This document shows positions 35,746-44,729 of a DNA stretch of 64,000 nt, one piece after another (the stretch's first letter is position 1; the number at the start of each line of letters is the position of its first letter). A program made the translations under genes and the position numbers. The notes beneath the pieces are model-generated. The model saw only the letters and a program-made list of their open reading frames with translations, had not been told where the DNA came from and did not search any database. This DNA comes from Gemmatimonadota bacterium (lineage in GTDB: Bacteria; Gemmatimonadota; Gemmatimonadetes; Gemmatimonadales; Gemmatimonadaceae), in the NCBI GenBank assembly GCA_021413975.1, contig JAIOPJ010000016.1, forward strand, positions 186,001 to 250,000, in the 5' to 3' direction.

Positions 35746-38088
35746 ATGCTCGCAATCCCGCTGCTGCTCGCGCTCGTCGTAGCCGATCCCCCGGTGCATA
35801 ACGGTCGCACCGGGAACATCGCCGTGCGCCCACCGCGCTCCGCCGCCGAGATCGTCGTGGACGGCCAGCTCGACGAGCCGGTCTGGAAGCAGGCGGCGAT
35901 CCTGACGGGTTTCTCGCAGTTCTCGCCGCAGGACGGCATCGCCGCCTCCGACTCGACGCAGGTGTTGGTGTGGTACTCGGCGACCGCGATCCATTTCGGC
36001 GTGCGAGCGTTCGAGCCACATGGCACCGTGCGCGCCACGCTCGCCGAGCGCGACCGGATCGCGACGGACGATCAGATCCAGTTCCTGATCGGCACCTTCA
36101 ACGACGGCCGGCAGGCGGCGATGTTCGCGGTGAACCCGTTCGGGATCCAGGCCGACGGCGCGCTCGTGGAGCAGGGGAATCGCGGCGGTGGCGGACTGAC
36201 GAGCAGCGGCTCGTCGGCGCGCGAGAGCGCCGACCTCTCGCAGGACTACGTCTTCAAGTCGAAGGGGCGATTGACCGACTGGGGCTACGAGATCGAGGTG
36301 ACGATCCCGTTCAAGAGCCTGCGCTTCCAGTCGGTGGCCGACCAGACGTGGGGCTTCAACGTGGTGCGGCGCGTGCAGCACTCCAACTACGAGGATTCGT
36401 GGACGCCCGCGCTGCGCGGCAACGCCAGCTTCCTCTCGCAGTCGGGCACGCTCGCCGGACTCACCGACCTGCACCGCGGCTTGGTGCTCGACATCACGCC
36501 CGAACTCACCGACCGCGTGGACGGCGCGCCCGGCACGCCGCGGTGGGACTACTCGGCCGGCAAGCCGCAACTCGGTGGGACGGTGCGGTGGGGCATCACC
36601 AACAACCTCACCTTCAACGGCACCTTCAACCCCGACTTCTCACAGGTCGAGGCCGACGCCGGCCAGGTGAACTTCGACCCGCGGCGCGCGATCTTCATCC
36701 CCGAGCGGCGTCCCTTCTTCATCGACGGCATCGAGCAGTTCCAGACGCCCAACGGTCTCGTGTACACGCGCCGCATCCTGCAGCCTCAGGCGGCGGTGAA
36801 GGTGGCCGGCAAGATGGGGTCCACGAACGTCGCGCTGATGTCGGCGTCGGACGACCGGATCGCCTCGACGAGCGGCCAGGACAATCCCCTGTTCAACATC
36901 CTGCGACTCTCCCGGGACCTCGGCGCGCAGTCGCGCCTGGGCCTCACCTACACGGACCGTGTGGACGGCGACAACAGCAACCGGGTGCTCAGTCTCGACG
37001 GTCGCGGCGTGATCAACCGGATCTACTCCGGGGCCTTCCAGCTCGCCGGGTCGCGGACGCTGCGCAACGGCGTGCTGACCACGGCGCCGCTCTTCGAGGC
37101 CCGCGCGGCGCGTGACGGCCGCGCCCTCTCCGTGCGCGCGCTCATCAACGGCATCGATCCCGACTTCGTCACGCAGGCGGGATTCATCTCGCGCACGGGC
37201 GAGGTGCATGCGCAGATCAGTCCGCGCTACACCTTCTTCTTCCCCCGCGGCTCGCGGATCGAGTCGTTCGCCGGCAACATGAACGTCGACGGCACCTGGA
37301 ACTACACGAACTTCATGCGCCGCGGCGACGCGCGCGACAAGAAGCTCCACTTCGGTGCCGATGCGCAGCTGCGGGGCGGGTGGTCGGTCGGCGGTTCCCT
37401 GCTGCTCGAATCCTTCGGCTACGATCCCACGTTTTACGCGAGCCGGTTCAGGATCGAGGCGCCGAACGGGGTGGGAGGACTGGATACGCTGCCTTTCGTC
37501 GGCACGGCGCGCCTCCCCAACCGTGACTGGCTGGTGCGCTTCTCCTCGCCACGGTACAAGTATCTGCAGTTCAGCGGCTTCTTCATCGACGGCATCGACG
37601 AGAACTTCTACGAATGGGCGTCGTCCGACGTCCTCTATGCCCAGTTCACGCTCAATGCGCGCCCGTCCGAACGGATCCGCCTCGACGCCACGTATCAGAT
37701 CCAGCAGTTCAATCGCCGGACCGACGGCTCCCTGGTCGGGCTCGTGCGCAACCCGCGCCTGAAGCTCGAGTACCAGGTCTCGCAGCCCTTCTTCGTGCGC
37801 CTGATCGGCGAGTACATCGCCGATCAGGTGGACGCCCTGCGCGACGATTCGCGGACCAACCTCCCCCTGCTGCAGCGCGACGCCAGCGGCGTCTATGTCG
37901 GGACCGTGGCCCGGACGAGCAACAGCGTGCGCGGGGACGTCCTGCTCGCGTACACGCCGCAGCCGGGCACGGTCGTCTACCTGGGGTACGGCGCGCGGAT
38001 GCTCGAGCCCGAGTCGTTCCGCTTCGAGCGCGTGACGCGTTCGAGCGACGCGCTCTTCCTCAAGCTCTCGTACCTCTTCCGCAACTAG
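35746..38088 (+). CDS. DUF5916/CBM9-like outer-membrane barrel protein
   Basis: A 780-residue protein with a short signal peptide (IPLLLALVVADPP). The N-terminal ~230 residues form a CBM9-like beta sandwich (EIVVDGQLDEPVWKQA, VWYSATAIHFGVRAFEP, IQFLIGTFNDGRQAAMF). The rest is a DUF5916 beta-barrel with alternating aromatic strands, the signature FNPDFSQVEADAGQVNFDPR and IFIPERRPFFIDG, and a C-terminal strand ending LKLSYLFRN with the terminal aromatic/Asn expected for BAM insertion. Such proteins are common in Bacteroidota and Gemmatimonadota; the cargo is unknown. Stop codons of this gene and the convergent GspE gene abut with no gap. Confidence 0.88.
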   Translation: MLAIPLLLALVVADPPVHNGRTGNIAVRPPRSAAEIVVDGQLDEPVWKQAAILTGFSQFSPQDGIAASDSTQVLVWYSATAIHFGVRAFEPHGTVRATLAERDRIATDDQIQFLIGTFNDGRQAAMFAVNPFGIQADGALVEQGNRGGGGLTSSGSSARESADLSQDYVFKSKGRLTDWGYEIEVTIPFKSLRFQSVADQTWGFNVVRRVQHSNYEDSWTPALRGNASFLSQSGTLAGLTDLHRGLVLDITPELTDRVDGAPGTPRWDYSAGKPQLGGTVRWGITNNLTFNGTFNPDFSQVEADAGQVNFDPRRAIFIPERRPFFIDGIEQFQTPNGLVYTRRILQPQAAVKVAGKMGSTNVALMSASDDRIASTSGQDNPLFNILRLSRDLGAQSRLGLTYTDRVDGDNSNRVLSLDGRGVINRIYSGAFQLAGSRTLRNGVLTTAPLFEARAARDGRALSVRALINGIDPDFVTQAGFISRTGEVHAQISPRYTFFFPRGSRIESFAGNMNVDGTWNYTNFMRRGDARDKKLHFGADAQLRGGWSVGGSLLLESFGYDPTFYASRFRIEAPNGVGGLDTLPFVGTARLPNRDWLVRFSSPRYKYLQFSGFFIDGIDENFYEWASSDVLYAQFTLNARPSERIRLDATYQIQQFNRRTDGSLVGLVRNPRLKLEYQVSQPFFVRLIGEYIADQVDALRDDSRTNLPLLQRDASGVYVGTVARTSNSVRGDVLLAYTPQPGTVVYLGYGARMLEPESFRFERVTRSSDALFLKLSYLFRN

Positions 38089-40341
38089 CTAGATCGCGAG
38101 CCGGATCTGGCGGCCGGTCGCGGTCAGCGCATCGCGCGCGGCGGCGGCGAGCGCCGCCGGTCCGCTGTGCGCGGGGACGACGGCGTGGAAGCCGCACTCG
38201 AGCGCCCAGGCGACGGCCTCGGCGTCGTTCTGGACCGTGAACGCGATGCACGGTGGCCCACCGTCCTCGCCGAGTAGCTGGGCGAGCGCATGGCCGTCGA
38301 GCCGCGGCAGCACGAGCTCGGCGATCACGAGCGCGGGCCGGAACCGGCGGGCCCAGGTCAGGGCGGCCTCGCCGTCGGCGGCCTCGATCACCGCGCACCC
38401 GGCGTCCTCGAGGGCCTCGCGCACGCGACGGCGCTCCTCGCGCGCGTCGAGTGCGAGGAGGACGCGAGGCGCGTCGGGGGGCAGCGACCGTTGCGCCCTG
38501 ACGGAAGGAGCGGGCGGTGCCTGCAGCGGCGCGACGTGCGGCGAGGGACTCGTCGCGGCCTCAGGCGCGGCGGCCGGCGCGTCGGGCGCGCGCCCGAGGA
38601 GCTTCGCCACCACCGCATCCACGTCCCCCTGCTCGGCGGTCGCCTCCGCCATCGGGGACGGCACGTTGTCGAGCACCTCGGTGAGCGCCGTGAGGCCCTC
38701 GACCACCCGGCGGAGCCCGGCCTCCCACATGGAGATCATGCCGCCGCGCTTGGCGAGCTCGAGCAACTCCACACGGTCGGCACGCCGCGCGATCGCGCTC
38801 CGCAGGTCGTCCGTGACGAGCAGGACCTCGGCGACGACCATGCGGCCGCGGTACCCGGTCCCGCGGCAGGCCTCGCACCCCACCGCACGGCGCAGCTTCT
38901 CGGTCTTGCGACCCATCAGCAGCATCTGCTGCGTGACCGGGAGCTCGGCGAGCGTCACCGAACTGCAGCAGGCCTCGCAGAGCCGTCGCACGAGTCGTTG
39001 GGCCACGACGCCCTTCAACGCCCCCGAGAGCGCCCCCATCTCCACGCCGATGTCGGCGAGGCGGCCGATCGCCGAGACGGCGTCGATCGTGTGGAGCGTG
39101 GAGAGCACGAGGTGGCCGGTGAGGCCCGCCTTGACCGCGATCGCGGCGGTCTCGGCGTCGCGGATCTCGCCCACGAGGATGATGTCGGGATCCTGTCGGA
39201 CGATCGACCGCAGTGCCGACGCGAAACTGAGCCCGGCCTTCTCGTTCACCTGGACCTGGTTGATCCCGGCGAGATGGTACTCGATCGGATCCTCGACCGT
39301 GACGATGTTCGTCTCGGCCGACCGCGAATGCTCGATCGCGGCGTAGAGCGTCGTCGTCTTCCCCGAGCCGGTGGGTCCGGTGACGAGGACCATGCCTTCG
39401 TTCTGGCCGAGCAACTGGTCGAACCGGTGCGCTTCACCCGGGATGAACCCGAGGGAGCCGAGTCCGTGGGTCGCGTTCGCGGCGTCGAGCAGGCGGACAA
39501 CGGCCTTCTCGAGCCGGTCGTTGAGCGGGAGCGTGGAGACGCGCAGGTCCACCACGCGGCCGTCGAACTTGGTCGTCGCGCGGCCGTCCTGCGGTCGCCG
39601 CCGGTCGGCGATGTCGAGACCGGCGAGCACCTTCAGCCGGCTCATGACGAGCGGTGCCACGTCCGGCCCGATGCGCGTGACGTCGTGCAGCACGCCGTCC
39701 ACGCGGAACCGCACGAGCAGGTCGTCGTCCTTGGGTTCGAAGTGCACGTCGCTGGCGCGCTGGTCGAGCGCGTCGGCGATCATCCGGTCGAGCGCGTCGA
39801 CCACGCTGCCACGCGACGGGATCGACCGCGGACCGAGCGGACCCTCCTTCACGACCCATTCGATGCGCGCGGCGGGCATCGCCACGCTGGCCCGGCCGCC
39901 GTAGATGCGTTCGTACGCCGCCGCCATGGCGGAGGGCGAGGCGATCGTCAGGCGGATCTGGCGCGCCGAAGCGAACGACAGATCCCGTTCGAGATGCGGA
40001 GCGAGCGGATTCGCGGTGGCGACCTCGAGCATCACGCCCTGCTCCCTGACGGGCACGACGCCGTAGCGTCGGGCGAACGTGACGGAGAGCAGGGCGGCCG
40101 AGGACTTGTTGACCTTCGACAGGTCGGCAGCGGAATAGCCCGAGAGGGCGCACGCGACGTCGAGCAGTTCCTGAGTGGTCGCGCCCGCCATCTCCAGCGA
40201 CTCCCACGCCGAGTGGGCCGGACGCAGCCGATCCACGGCCGAGTGGCCCTGCTGCCGCATCGCGTCCAGGAGCCAGCGGTCGGGCCAGGGAATGCGGGCT
40301 TCGCGATTCGCCTTGTGTTCCTGCTCGGCCATGGGGTGCAC
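38089..40341 (-). CDS. GspE/PilB-type secretion ATPase fused to a degenerate receiver domain
   Basis: A 750-residue protein (numbered from GTG 40341; ATG 40332 is the alternative). Residues ~40-150 are a GspE/PilB N-domain; ~160-560 are the hexameric ATPase with Walker A GPTGSGKTT (Lys328), the Asp box TVEDPIEY, Walker B ILVGEIRD, the His box LSTLHT and a CxxC...CxxC zinc element (LCEACC, CEACRGTGY). After a Pro/Ala linker (~590-620) comes a CheY-like domain (~625-750) with Asp632, but Glu675 replaces the phosphoacceptor Asp (VIAELVLPRLDG) and the usual Lys is absent. No other type II secretion or pilus gene is adjacent, so the partner machine is elsewhere. Confidence 0.92.
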   Translation of the reverse strand: MHPMAEQEHKANREARIPWPDRWLLDAMRQQGHSAVDRLRPAHSAWESLEMAGATTQELLDVACALSGYSAADLSKVNKSSAALLSVTFARRYGVVPVREQGVMLEVATANPLAPHLERDLSFASARQIRLTIASPSAMAAAYERIYGGRASVAMPAARIEWVVKEGPLGPRSIPSRGSVVDALDRMIADALDQRASDVHFEPKDDDLLVRFRVDGVLHDVTRIGPDVAPLVMSRLKVLAGLDIADRRRPQDGRATTKFDGRVVDLRVSTLPLNDRLEKAVVRLLDAANATHGLGSLGFIPGEAHRFDQLLGQNEGMVLVTGPTGSGKTTTLYAAIEHSRSAETNIVTVEDPIEYHLAGINQVQVNEKAGLSFASALRSIVRQDPDIILVGEIRDAETAAIAVKAGLTGHLVLSTLHTIDAVSAIGRLADIGVEMGALSGALKGVVAQRLVRRLCEACCSSVTLAELPVTQQMLLMGRKTEKLRRAVGCEACRGTGYRGRMVVAEVLLVTDDLRSAIARRADRVELLELAKRGGMISMWEAGLRRVVEGLTALTEVLDNVPSPMAEATAEQGDVDAVVAKLLGRAPDAPAAAPEAATSPSPHVAPLQAPPAPSVRAQRSLPPDAPRVLLALDAREERRRVREALEDAGCAVIEAADGEAALTWARRFRPALVIAELVLPRLDGHALAQLLGEDGGPPCIAFTVQNDAEAVAWALECGFHAVVPAHSGPAALAAAARDALTATGRQIRLAI

Positions 40342-40349
40342 TCATGAGC

Positions 40350-40371
40350 GTCGACCGCGGGGACGGTCGAC
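40350..40371. promoter_or_regulatory. Inverted repeat just upstream of the GspE-like start
   Basis: Arms GTCGACCG (40350-40357) and CGGTCGAC (40364-40371) enclose a 6-nt loop, 9 nt before the GTG start. It could be an operator or an RNA hairpin affecting initiation. Confidence 0.4.
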
Positions 40372-40433
40372 CGTGGGGATCGCTGGAGCGGTATGCGGGT
40401 CAGTATCGACCGGCGCGGGGCGCTCTTGAGCCA

Positions 40434-40466
40434 CGAGGGGCGTGCGGCATCGCCGCACGCCCCTCG
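40434..40466 (-). terminator. Hairpin terminator after the M28 peptidase
   Basis: Two perfect 15-nt arms with a 3-nt loop, 28 nt beyond the stop of the minus-strand peptidase gene and before the GspE-like gene. There is no clear U tract. Confidence 0.75.
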
Positions 40467-40493
40467 CCCCACCGGCGCGTGGCCGCGCCACCG

Positions 40494-42344
40494 CTACGGG
40501 AGACTGGCGACCGCCCGCGTGTGTGCCTCGCGAACCGTCGCACGGGCGGCGTCGATCGCCCGTGTCGTCGGCGTGGACGGGCCTCCCACCTCGACCTCGG
40601 TGAACGCGGCGATCGCGTCCTCGTACCAGGAGGCCCAGGTCGCCAGGATGTCCAGCTCGTGCGCCCGCGCGCCACCCTCACGCAGCGCGCCGGCGCTGAG
40701 GCGCGCCTCGGTGCCGAGCCGCGCCACCGCGGCCCGTGTCACTTCATTGATGAGCGCGCGGGTCGCCGCGCCGTCGGCGCTGGTGAGCAGCAGGCCGGAG
40801 ACGAGGGCGGTGATGCCGACGTTCCGCAGTTCGGCCGGCGAGACCATCTCGATGCGGTCGCCGTCGGTGTGGTAGAACTCGTCGGTGAAGTGCCAGAGCA
40901 GGAGCCCGGGCTTCTTGGCCTTGAGGAACGGCGTATGGTCGCTGCCGCCCTCGAACGGATTGGTGCGCACCACCCAGCCGTTCGTCGCCGCCTGCTCCAG
41001 CGCGCGGCCGAGCACGACGTCATTGAAGTAGTGGGGCGTGAGCTGGGCCTTGGTGATCGGACTGCCGCCCCATTCGGTGTGCTTGTCGTCCCCGCGGGTC
41101 CAGATCGCGGAGGGATCGGGCATCTTCTCGATCAGGAAGGTGCCGCCGGTCTTCCTCGTGTCCTCGCCGACCATGTCGAGCGAGAGACCCCAGCGGATCC
41201 CTTGGGCGCGCAACGAGTCCTGGGTGATGTAACGATCGGTGCTCCGGATCTCGAGGCCCCAGAGGAAGGTGATCGTGCGGGCGGGGTCGACCGCACGGGC
41301 GCGGAACAGCTGGGCCGCCACGCGCGCCATCTCCACCTGCGCGCCGACGCCCGACGCGTTGTCGTTCGCGCCCGGCTCCTGCACGTGGGCACTGAAGACG
41401 AAACGCTCGGCCGGTCGCGACGACCCGCGGAGCTCGGCGACGACGGCCTGCTCCACGGCGTTCGGCGTCCAGGTGACGCTCGTGCTCACCTGCACGCGCA
41501 GCGGCGCGCCGCCAGCGGTGGCGCGCGCGAGCGCGGCCCGCAGGCGCTCGTGGGCCTCGTAGGAGAGTTGGATCCCCCACCCGGTGCCGCTGGTGTCACG
41601 CGCGACGCCGCCAAACTGGATCGATCTCCGGTGCTTCTCCGGCTGGAGGTAGGCGGGGAGTGCGTAGCCGATCACGCCGATGGCACCGCGCTTGAGCACC
41701 GCTTCACCGAAGACGCGCCCCACCCCCGCCTCGGCGAACACGACCTTCCCGCGCACGTCGAGCTTCTCGAGCTCGGCCGCCGTGCCGCGTCCCGCGTCGA
41801 CGAGTTCGGCAGTCACGCCCCCGGGCGGCGTGGAGTTGGAGTTCGTCGCGAGCATGTTGCGGTTCGTCTCGAACCGGAGCAGGGGATCGGCGTCGCCGAC
41901 GATCGAGAGCATCGCGTCGAGCGGTTCCCAGGCGGGCTGGGCCATGGGATACCGCTCGACGCGATACGTGAGGCGAGCGCCCGCGGGAGCGCGATCCTCG
42001 CGCACGTAGCCCGAACGCTCGAGGCGCTCGACGATGTGCGCGATCGAGGCGTCGAAGCCGCGGTTGCCCGGCCACCGCACGAACCGGTCGAGGAAGGCGA
42101 CCGTGGTGAACGCGCTGTCGCCGGAGAAGGCCGGCGCGACGAGACCATGGAGCCGCGCGGAGGCGGAGGAGGTCGGGGCGGCGGCTGCGCGAGACGCCGC
42201 CGGCGCGGCCTGCGCGGAGAGAGCGACGGCAGAGGCCGCGCAGAGAACGCCGGTGAGCGCGAGCGATGCCGCCACGCGGCGGCACCGCGGGGCACGATCG
42301 ACGAGTGAGAGGCGCCCGAGGACGGACTGGAGATTGAGGGTCAT
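40494..42344 (-). CDS. Secreted M28-family zinc peptidase with PA-like insert
   Basis: A 616-residue exported peptidase. The N-terminus has a hydrophobic segment (AASLALTGVLCAASAVALSAQ). Residues ~170-280 form a protease-associated-like insert (LDVRGKVVFAEAG). The M28 domain has the metal/catalytic series FSAHVQEPGANDNASG (His and Asp ligands), LWGLEIRST (Glu), LSLDMVGED (Asp) and FYHTDGDRIEMV (His). The HVQEP variation at the first ligand is slightly unusual, where HYDS is common. Likely an aminopeptidase acting on peptides in the periplasm. It is divergent from the TPP riboswitch unit, and TATCTT lies 6 nt before its ATG. Confidence 0.88.
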   Translation of the reverse strand: MTLNLQSVLGRLSLVDRAPRCRRVAASLALTGVLCAASAVALSAQAAPAASRAAAAPTSSASARLHGLVAPAFSGDSAFTTVAFLDRFVRWPGNRGFDASIAHIVERLERSGYVREDRAPAGARLTYRVERYPMAQPAWEPLDAMLSIVGDADPLLRFETNRNMLATNSNSTPPGGVTAELVDAGRGTAAELEKLDVRGKVVFAEAGVGRVFGEAVLKRGAIGVIGYALPAYLQPEKHRRSIQFGGVARDTSGTGWGIQLSYEAHERLRAALARATAGGAPLRVQVSTSVTWTPNAVEQAVVAELRGSSRPAERFVFSAHVQEPGANDNASGVGAQVEMARVAAQLFRARAVDPARTITFLWGLEIRSTDRYITQDSLRAQGIRWGLSLDMVGEDTRKTGGTFLIEKMPDPSAIWTRGDDKHTEWGGSPITKAQLTPHYFNDVVLGRALEQAATNGWVVRTNPFEGGSDHTPFLKAKKPGLLLWHFTDEFYHTDGDRIEMVSPAELRNVGITALVSGLLLTSADGAATRALINEVTRAAVARLGTEARLSAGALREGGARAHELDILATWASWYEDAIAAFTEVEVGGPSTPTTRAIDAARATVREAHTRAVASLP

Positions 42345-42350
42345 GCCTCG

Positions 42351-42356
42351 AAGATA
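42351..42356 (-). promoter_or_regulatory. -10-like TATCTT, leaderless start
   Basis: On the minus strand a TATCTT ends exactly 6 nt before the ATG at 42344, the cleanest example of the recurring pattern in this window. Confidence 0.5.
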
Positions 42357-42441
42357 CGCGCGCTCCGGCGCGCGCGAACCCCCGGTCCGGACCGGGGCAC
42401 GGCTACCACTCGCCGCCGCGACCGACTAACCTCAGGAGACA

Positions 42442-42524
42442 GCCGCCAGGGGTACTCCACGAACGTGGGGTTGAGACAGTCTCTTGGAACCTGACCCGGT
42501 CAACACCGGCGTAGGGAGTGCGGC
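42442..42524 (+). promoter_or_regulatory. TPP riboswitch aptamer (THI element)
   Basis: The conserved TPP aptamer is present in order: AGGGG, a hairpin ACTCCAC...GTGGGGT, the TGAGA core, AACCTGA, a CCGGT...ACCGG stem and GCGTAGGGA. The closing P1 stem pairs GCCGC (42442-42446) with GCGGC (42520-42524). TPP binding would report thiamin status. It precedes a TonB-dependent receptor, matching known thiamin-importer receptors under THI control. Confidence 0.95.
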
Positions 42525-42548
42525 GAGTGTCGTGATCGCCTGCACCGG

Positions 42549-42582
42549 GGCCACGCCACCCGCTCGTCGGGTGTGCGTGGCC
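42549..42582 (+). terminator. Candidate expression-platform hairpin of the TPP riboswitch
   Basis: A GC-rich hairpin (arms of ~15 nt with one bulge, 5-nt loop) follows the aptamer by 24 nt and is trailed by a moderately T-rich stretch, as expected for premature termination at high TPP. The receptor start lies 70 nt further on, with a GAGG ribosome site at 42641-42644. Confidence 0.5.
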
Positions 42583-42654
42583 TCTGTCGTTCGGGCGGCG
42601 CGCGCGCGGCGGGGTCCGTCACTCGGGAGTCCTTCATCTCGAGGTATCCGCGTC

Positions 42655-44721
42655 ATGTTCGTTCCGATCGTCCGATCCACCCTGCTCGTCGCGGCGCTCA
42701 GCCTGTCGCCGGCCATCGCCCTGCGTGCGCAGGCGACCGCGCCGCGCGCCGACAGCACTCGCGGGCGCGCCGGGCGCGACACGCTCGAGACCGTCGTCGT
42801 GCGCGCCACCCGCGCCGGCGGGGCCGCCCCGACGTCGCGCACGACCCTCGACCGTGCCGCCATCGAGCGCACCTATGCGGGGCAGGACGCCCCACTCGCG
42901 CTCCTCGGCACCACGGCCGTCACGGTCAGCTCCGATGCCGGTGCCTTCAGCGGATACAGCGCGATCCGCCTGCGCGGCATCGACCAGACGCGACTCGCCA
43001 TCTCGGTCGACGGCGTGCCGCTCAACGACCCCGAGGATCAGGTCCTCTACTTCTCCAACGTCCCCGACTTCATGAACTCCATGCAGTCGGTGACGGTGCA
43101 GCGCGGAGCGGGCGCGAGTGCGTTCGGCACGGCGCCGTTCGCCGGCTCATTGAGCTTCGAGTCGCTGCCGCTCGCGACGACGGCGCCGTTCGGGGAAGCG
43201 CAACTGACGACCGGGTCGTGGGGGACGCGGCGCGCGAGTCTCGAGGGAGCGACCGGCCTGCAGGGCGGATTCGCCGCCTATGCGCGCGTCTCGGGGCAGG
43301 AGACCGAGGGCTATCGTCGGCACTCGGGGAACCGCGCCAACTCGGCCTTCGTGAGCGGCGGTTGGTTCGGCGCGCGCGATGCGCTCAAGTTCACCGGATT
43401 CGCCGGCCGGTCGCGCACGCAGCTGGCCTACTACGCACCGGGCGAGGCCGAACTCGCCGTCGACCGGCGCGCGAACCCCATGTCGGAACTCGAGCGCGAC
43501 GACTTCCACCAGGAGATGGCCAGTCTCCAGTGGGCGCGCGCGCTGGGCGCGCGCGCGACGCTCACGACCACGGTCTATCGCAATGGCGCCGGCGGCGCAT
43601 ACGACGTGGTCGTCGCCCCCGACCTCTGGAACTTCAATCTCGATCATCGCTGGGTCGGCCTGCTCAGCGCCTTCACCTGGTCGCGCCCCGGTCTCGACTT
43701 CGCCACCGGCGCCCACGTGAGCGGGTACAGTCGCGATCACTACCTCAAGGTCCGGCCCGATCTCGAGACGCGCACCTACGACAACACCGGTTTCAAGCGC
43801 GAACAGAGCGCCTTCGCCAAGGCGACCCTCACGCGAGGGGCGGTGGACTGGCACGCCGACCTCCAACTGCGGCGGGCCGAGTTCCGTTATCGACCGACGA
43901 CCGGTACCGGCATCGGCGAGCCGACGATCGACTGGGTGTTCCTGAACCCGCGGCTGGGACTCACCTGGCGCGCACGGCCGGCGGTCACGCTCCACGCCTC
44001 GCTCGGCCGGGTGGGGCGCGAGCCCTCCCGCAGCGACCTGTTCGCGGGCGCGGACGACGTCGATGCCGCCACCGCCGTGGACGTGCTGCCGCTCACGCAG
44101 GTCCGTCCCGAACGCCTGACCGACCTCGAACTCGGTGCGCGGATCGATCGCGCGGCGTTCGCGCTCGGCGTGAACCTGTTCGCGATGCGCTTCCATGACG
44201 AGATCGCGCCGATCGGGCGGATCGCGATCACCGGGAGTCCGCTGCGGCGCAACGTCGACCGCTCGTCGCGCGCCGGGGTGGAGCTCGAAGGGGCCTGGCG
44301 TCCCGGCGCGGCCTTCACGTTCACGGCGAACACAATGTGGATGCGCGCCCGCATCGCCGAGTACACCGATCAGTCGTCCGCCATCACCTTCCGGGACGTG
44401 GCACCGCTGCTCTCACCGGCATTGCTCGCGAATGTCCAAGGCGCCTGGCATGCCTCCGGTGGCGGGGAACTCACGCTCTCGGCGCGTCACGTGGGCCGGT
44501 CGTTCCTCGCCAACGACGGAAATGCGGCGACGACCACGCCACCCTTCACGCTCGTGGACGCGGGGACGTCCGTCCCGATCGGCAGGGTCGTGCTCCGGCT
44601 CCAGCTGCAGAACCTCCTCGACGCCAAGGCATACGCGAGCGGCTACACCGACGGCAGCACGAGGTACCTCTTCCCCGTCGCGACGCGCACGGCGCTCGCG
44701 ACGCTGGTCCTCACCTTCTAG
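42655..44721 (+). CDS. TonB-dependent receptor, predicted thiamin uptake
   Basis: A 688-residue outer-membrane receptor. A signal peptide (LLVAALSLSPAIALRAQ) is followed by a TonB-box-like ETVVVRATR and a plug domain (PLALLGTTAVTVSS, YSAIRLRGIDQTRLAISVDG, VQRGAGASAFGTAPFAGSL). The remainder is a 22-strand-type barrel with aromatic girdles and a C-terminal strand ending ATLVLTF. Thiamin specificity is inferred from the TPP riboswitch in its leader, not from the protein. ATG 42655 is chosen because the signal peptide begins there and a GAGG site precedes it; upstream in-frame codons lie in the riboswitch. Confidence 0.93.
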   Translation: MFVPIVRSTLLVAALSLSPAIALRAQATAPRADSTRGRAGRDTLETVVVRATRAGGAAPTSRTTLDRAAIERTYAGQDAPLALLGTTAVTVSSDAGAFSGYSAIRLRGIDQTRLAISVDGVPLNDPEDQVLYFSNVPDFMNSMQSVTVQRGAGASAFGTAPFAGSLSFESLPLATTAPFGEAQLTTGSWGTRRASLEGATGLQGGFAAYARVSGQETEGYRRHSGNRANSAFVSGGWFGARDALKFTGFAGRSRTQLAYYAPGEAELAVDRRANPMSELERDDFHQEMASLQWARALGARATLTTTVYRNGAGGAYDVVVAPDLWNFNLDHRWVGLLSAFTWSRPGLDFATGAHVSGYSRDHYLKVRPDLETRTYDNTGFKREQSAFAKATLTRGAVDWHADLQLRRAEFRYRPTTGTGIGEPTIDWVFLNPRLGLTWRARPAVTLHASLGRVGREPSRSDLFAGADDVDAATAVDVLPLTQVRPERLTDLELGARIDRAAFALGVNLFAMRFHDEIAPIGRIAITGSPLRRNVDRSSRAGVELEGAWRPGAAFTFTANTMWMRARIAEYTDQSSAITFRDVAPLLSPALLANVQGAWHASGGGELTLSARHVGRSFLANDGNAATTTPPFTLVDAGTSVPIGRVVLRLQLQNLLDAKAYASGYTDGSTRYLFPVATRTALATLVLTF

Positions 44722-44729
44722 TATTCGGC

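Noticed and set aside
38085..38092. CTAGCTAG palindrome joining two convergent stop codons
   Set aside because: It simply results from two abutting TAG codons; no further structure is present.
42380..42397. A perfect 18-bp palindrome between the peptidase and the riboswitch
   Set aside because: It could be an operator, but in sequence this GC-rich such palindromes arise easily and nothing else supports a site.
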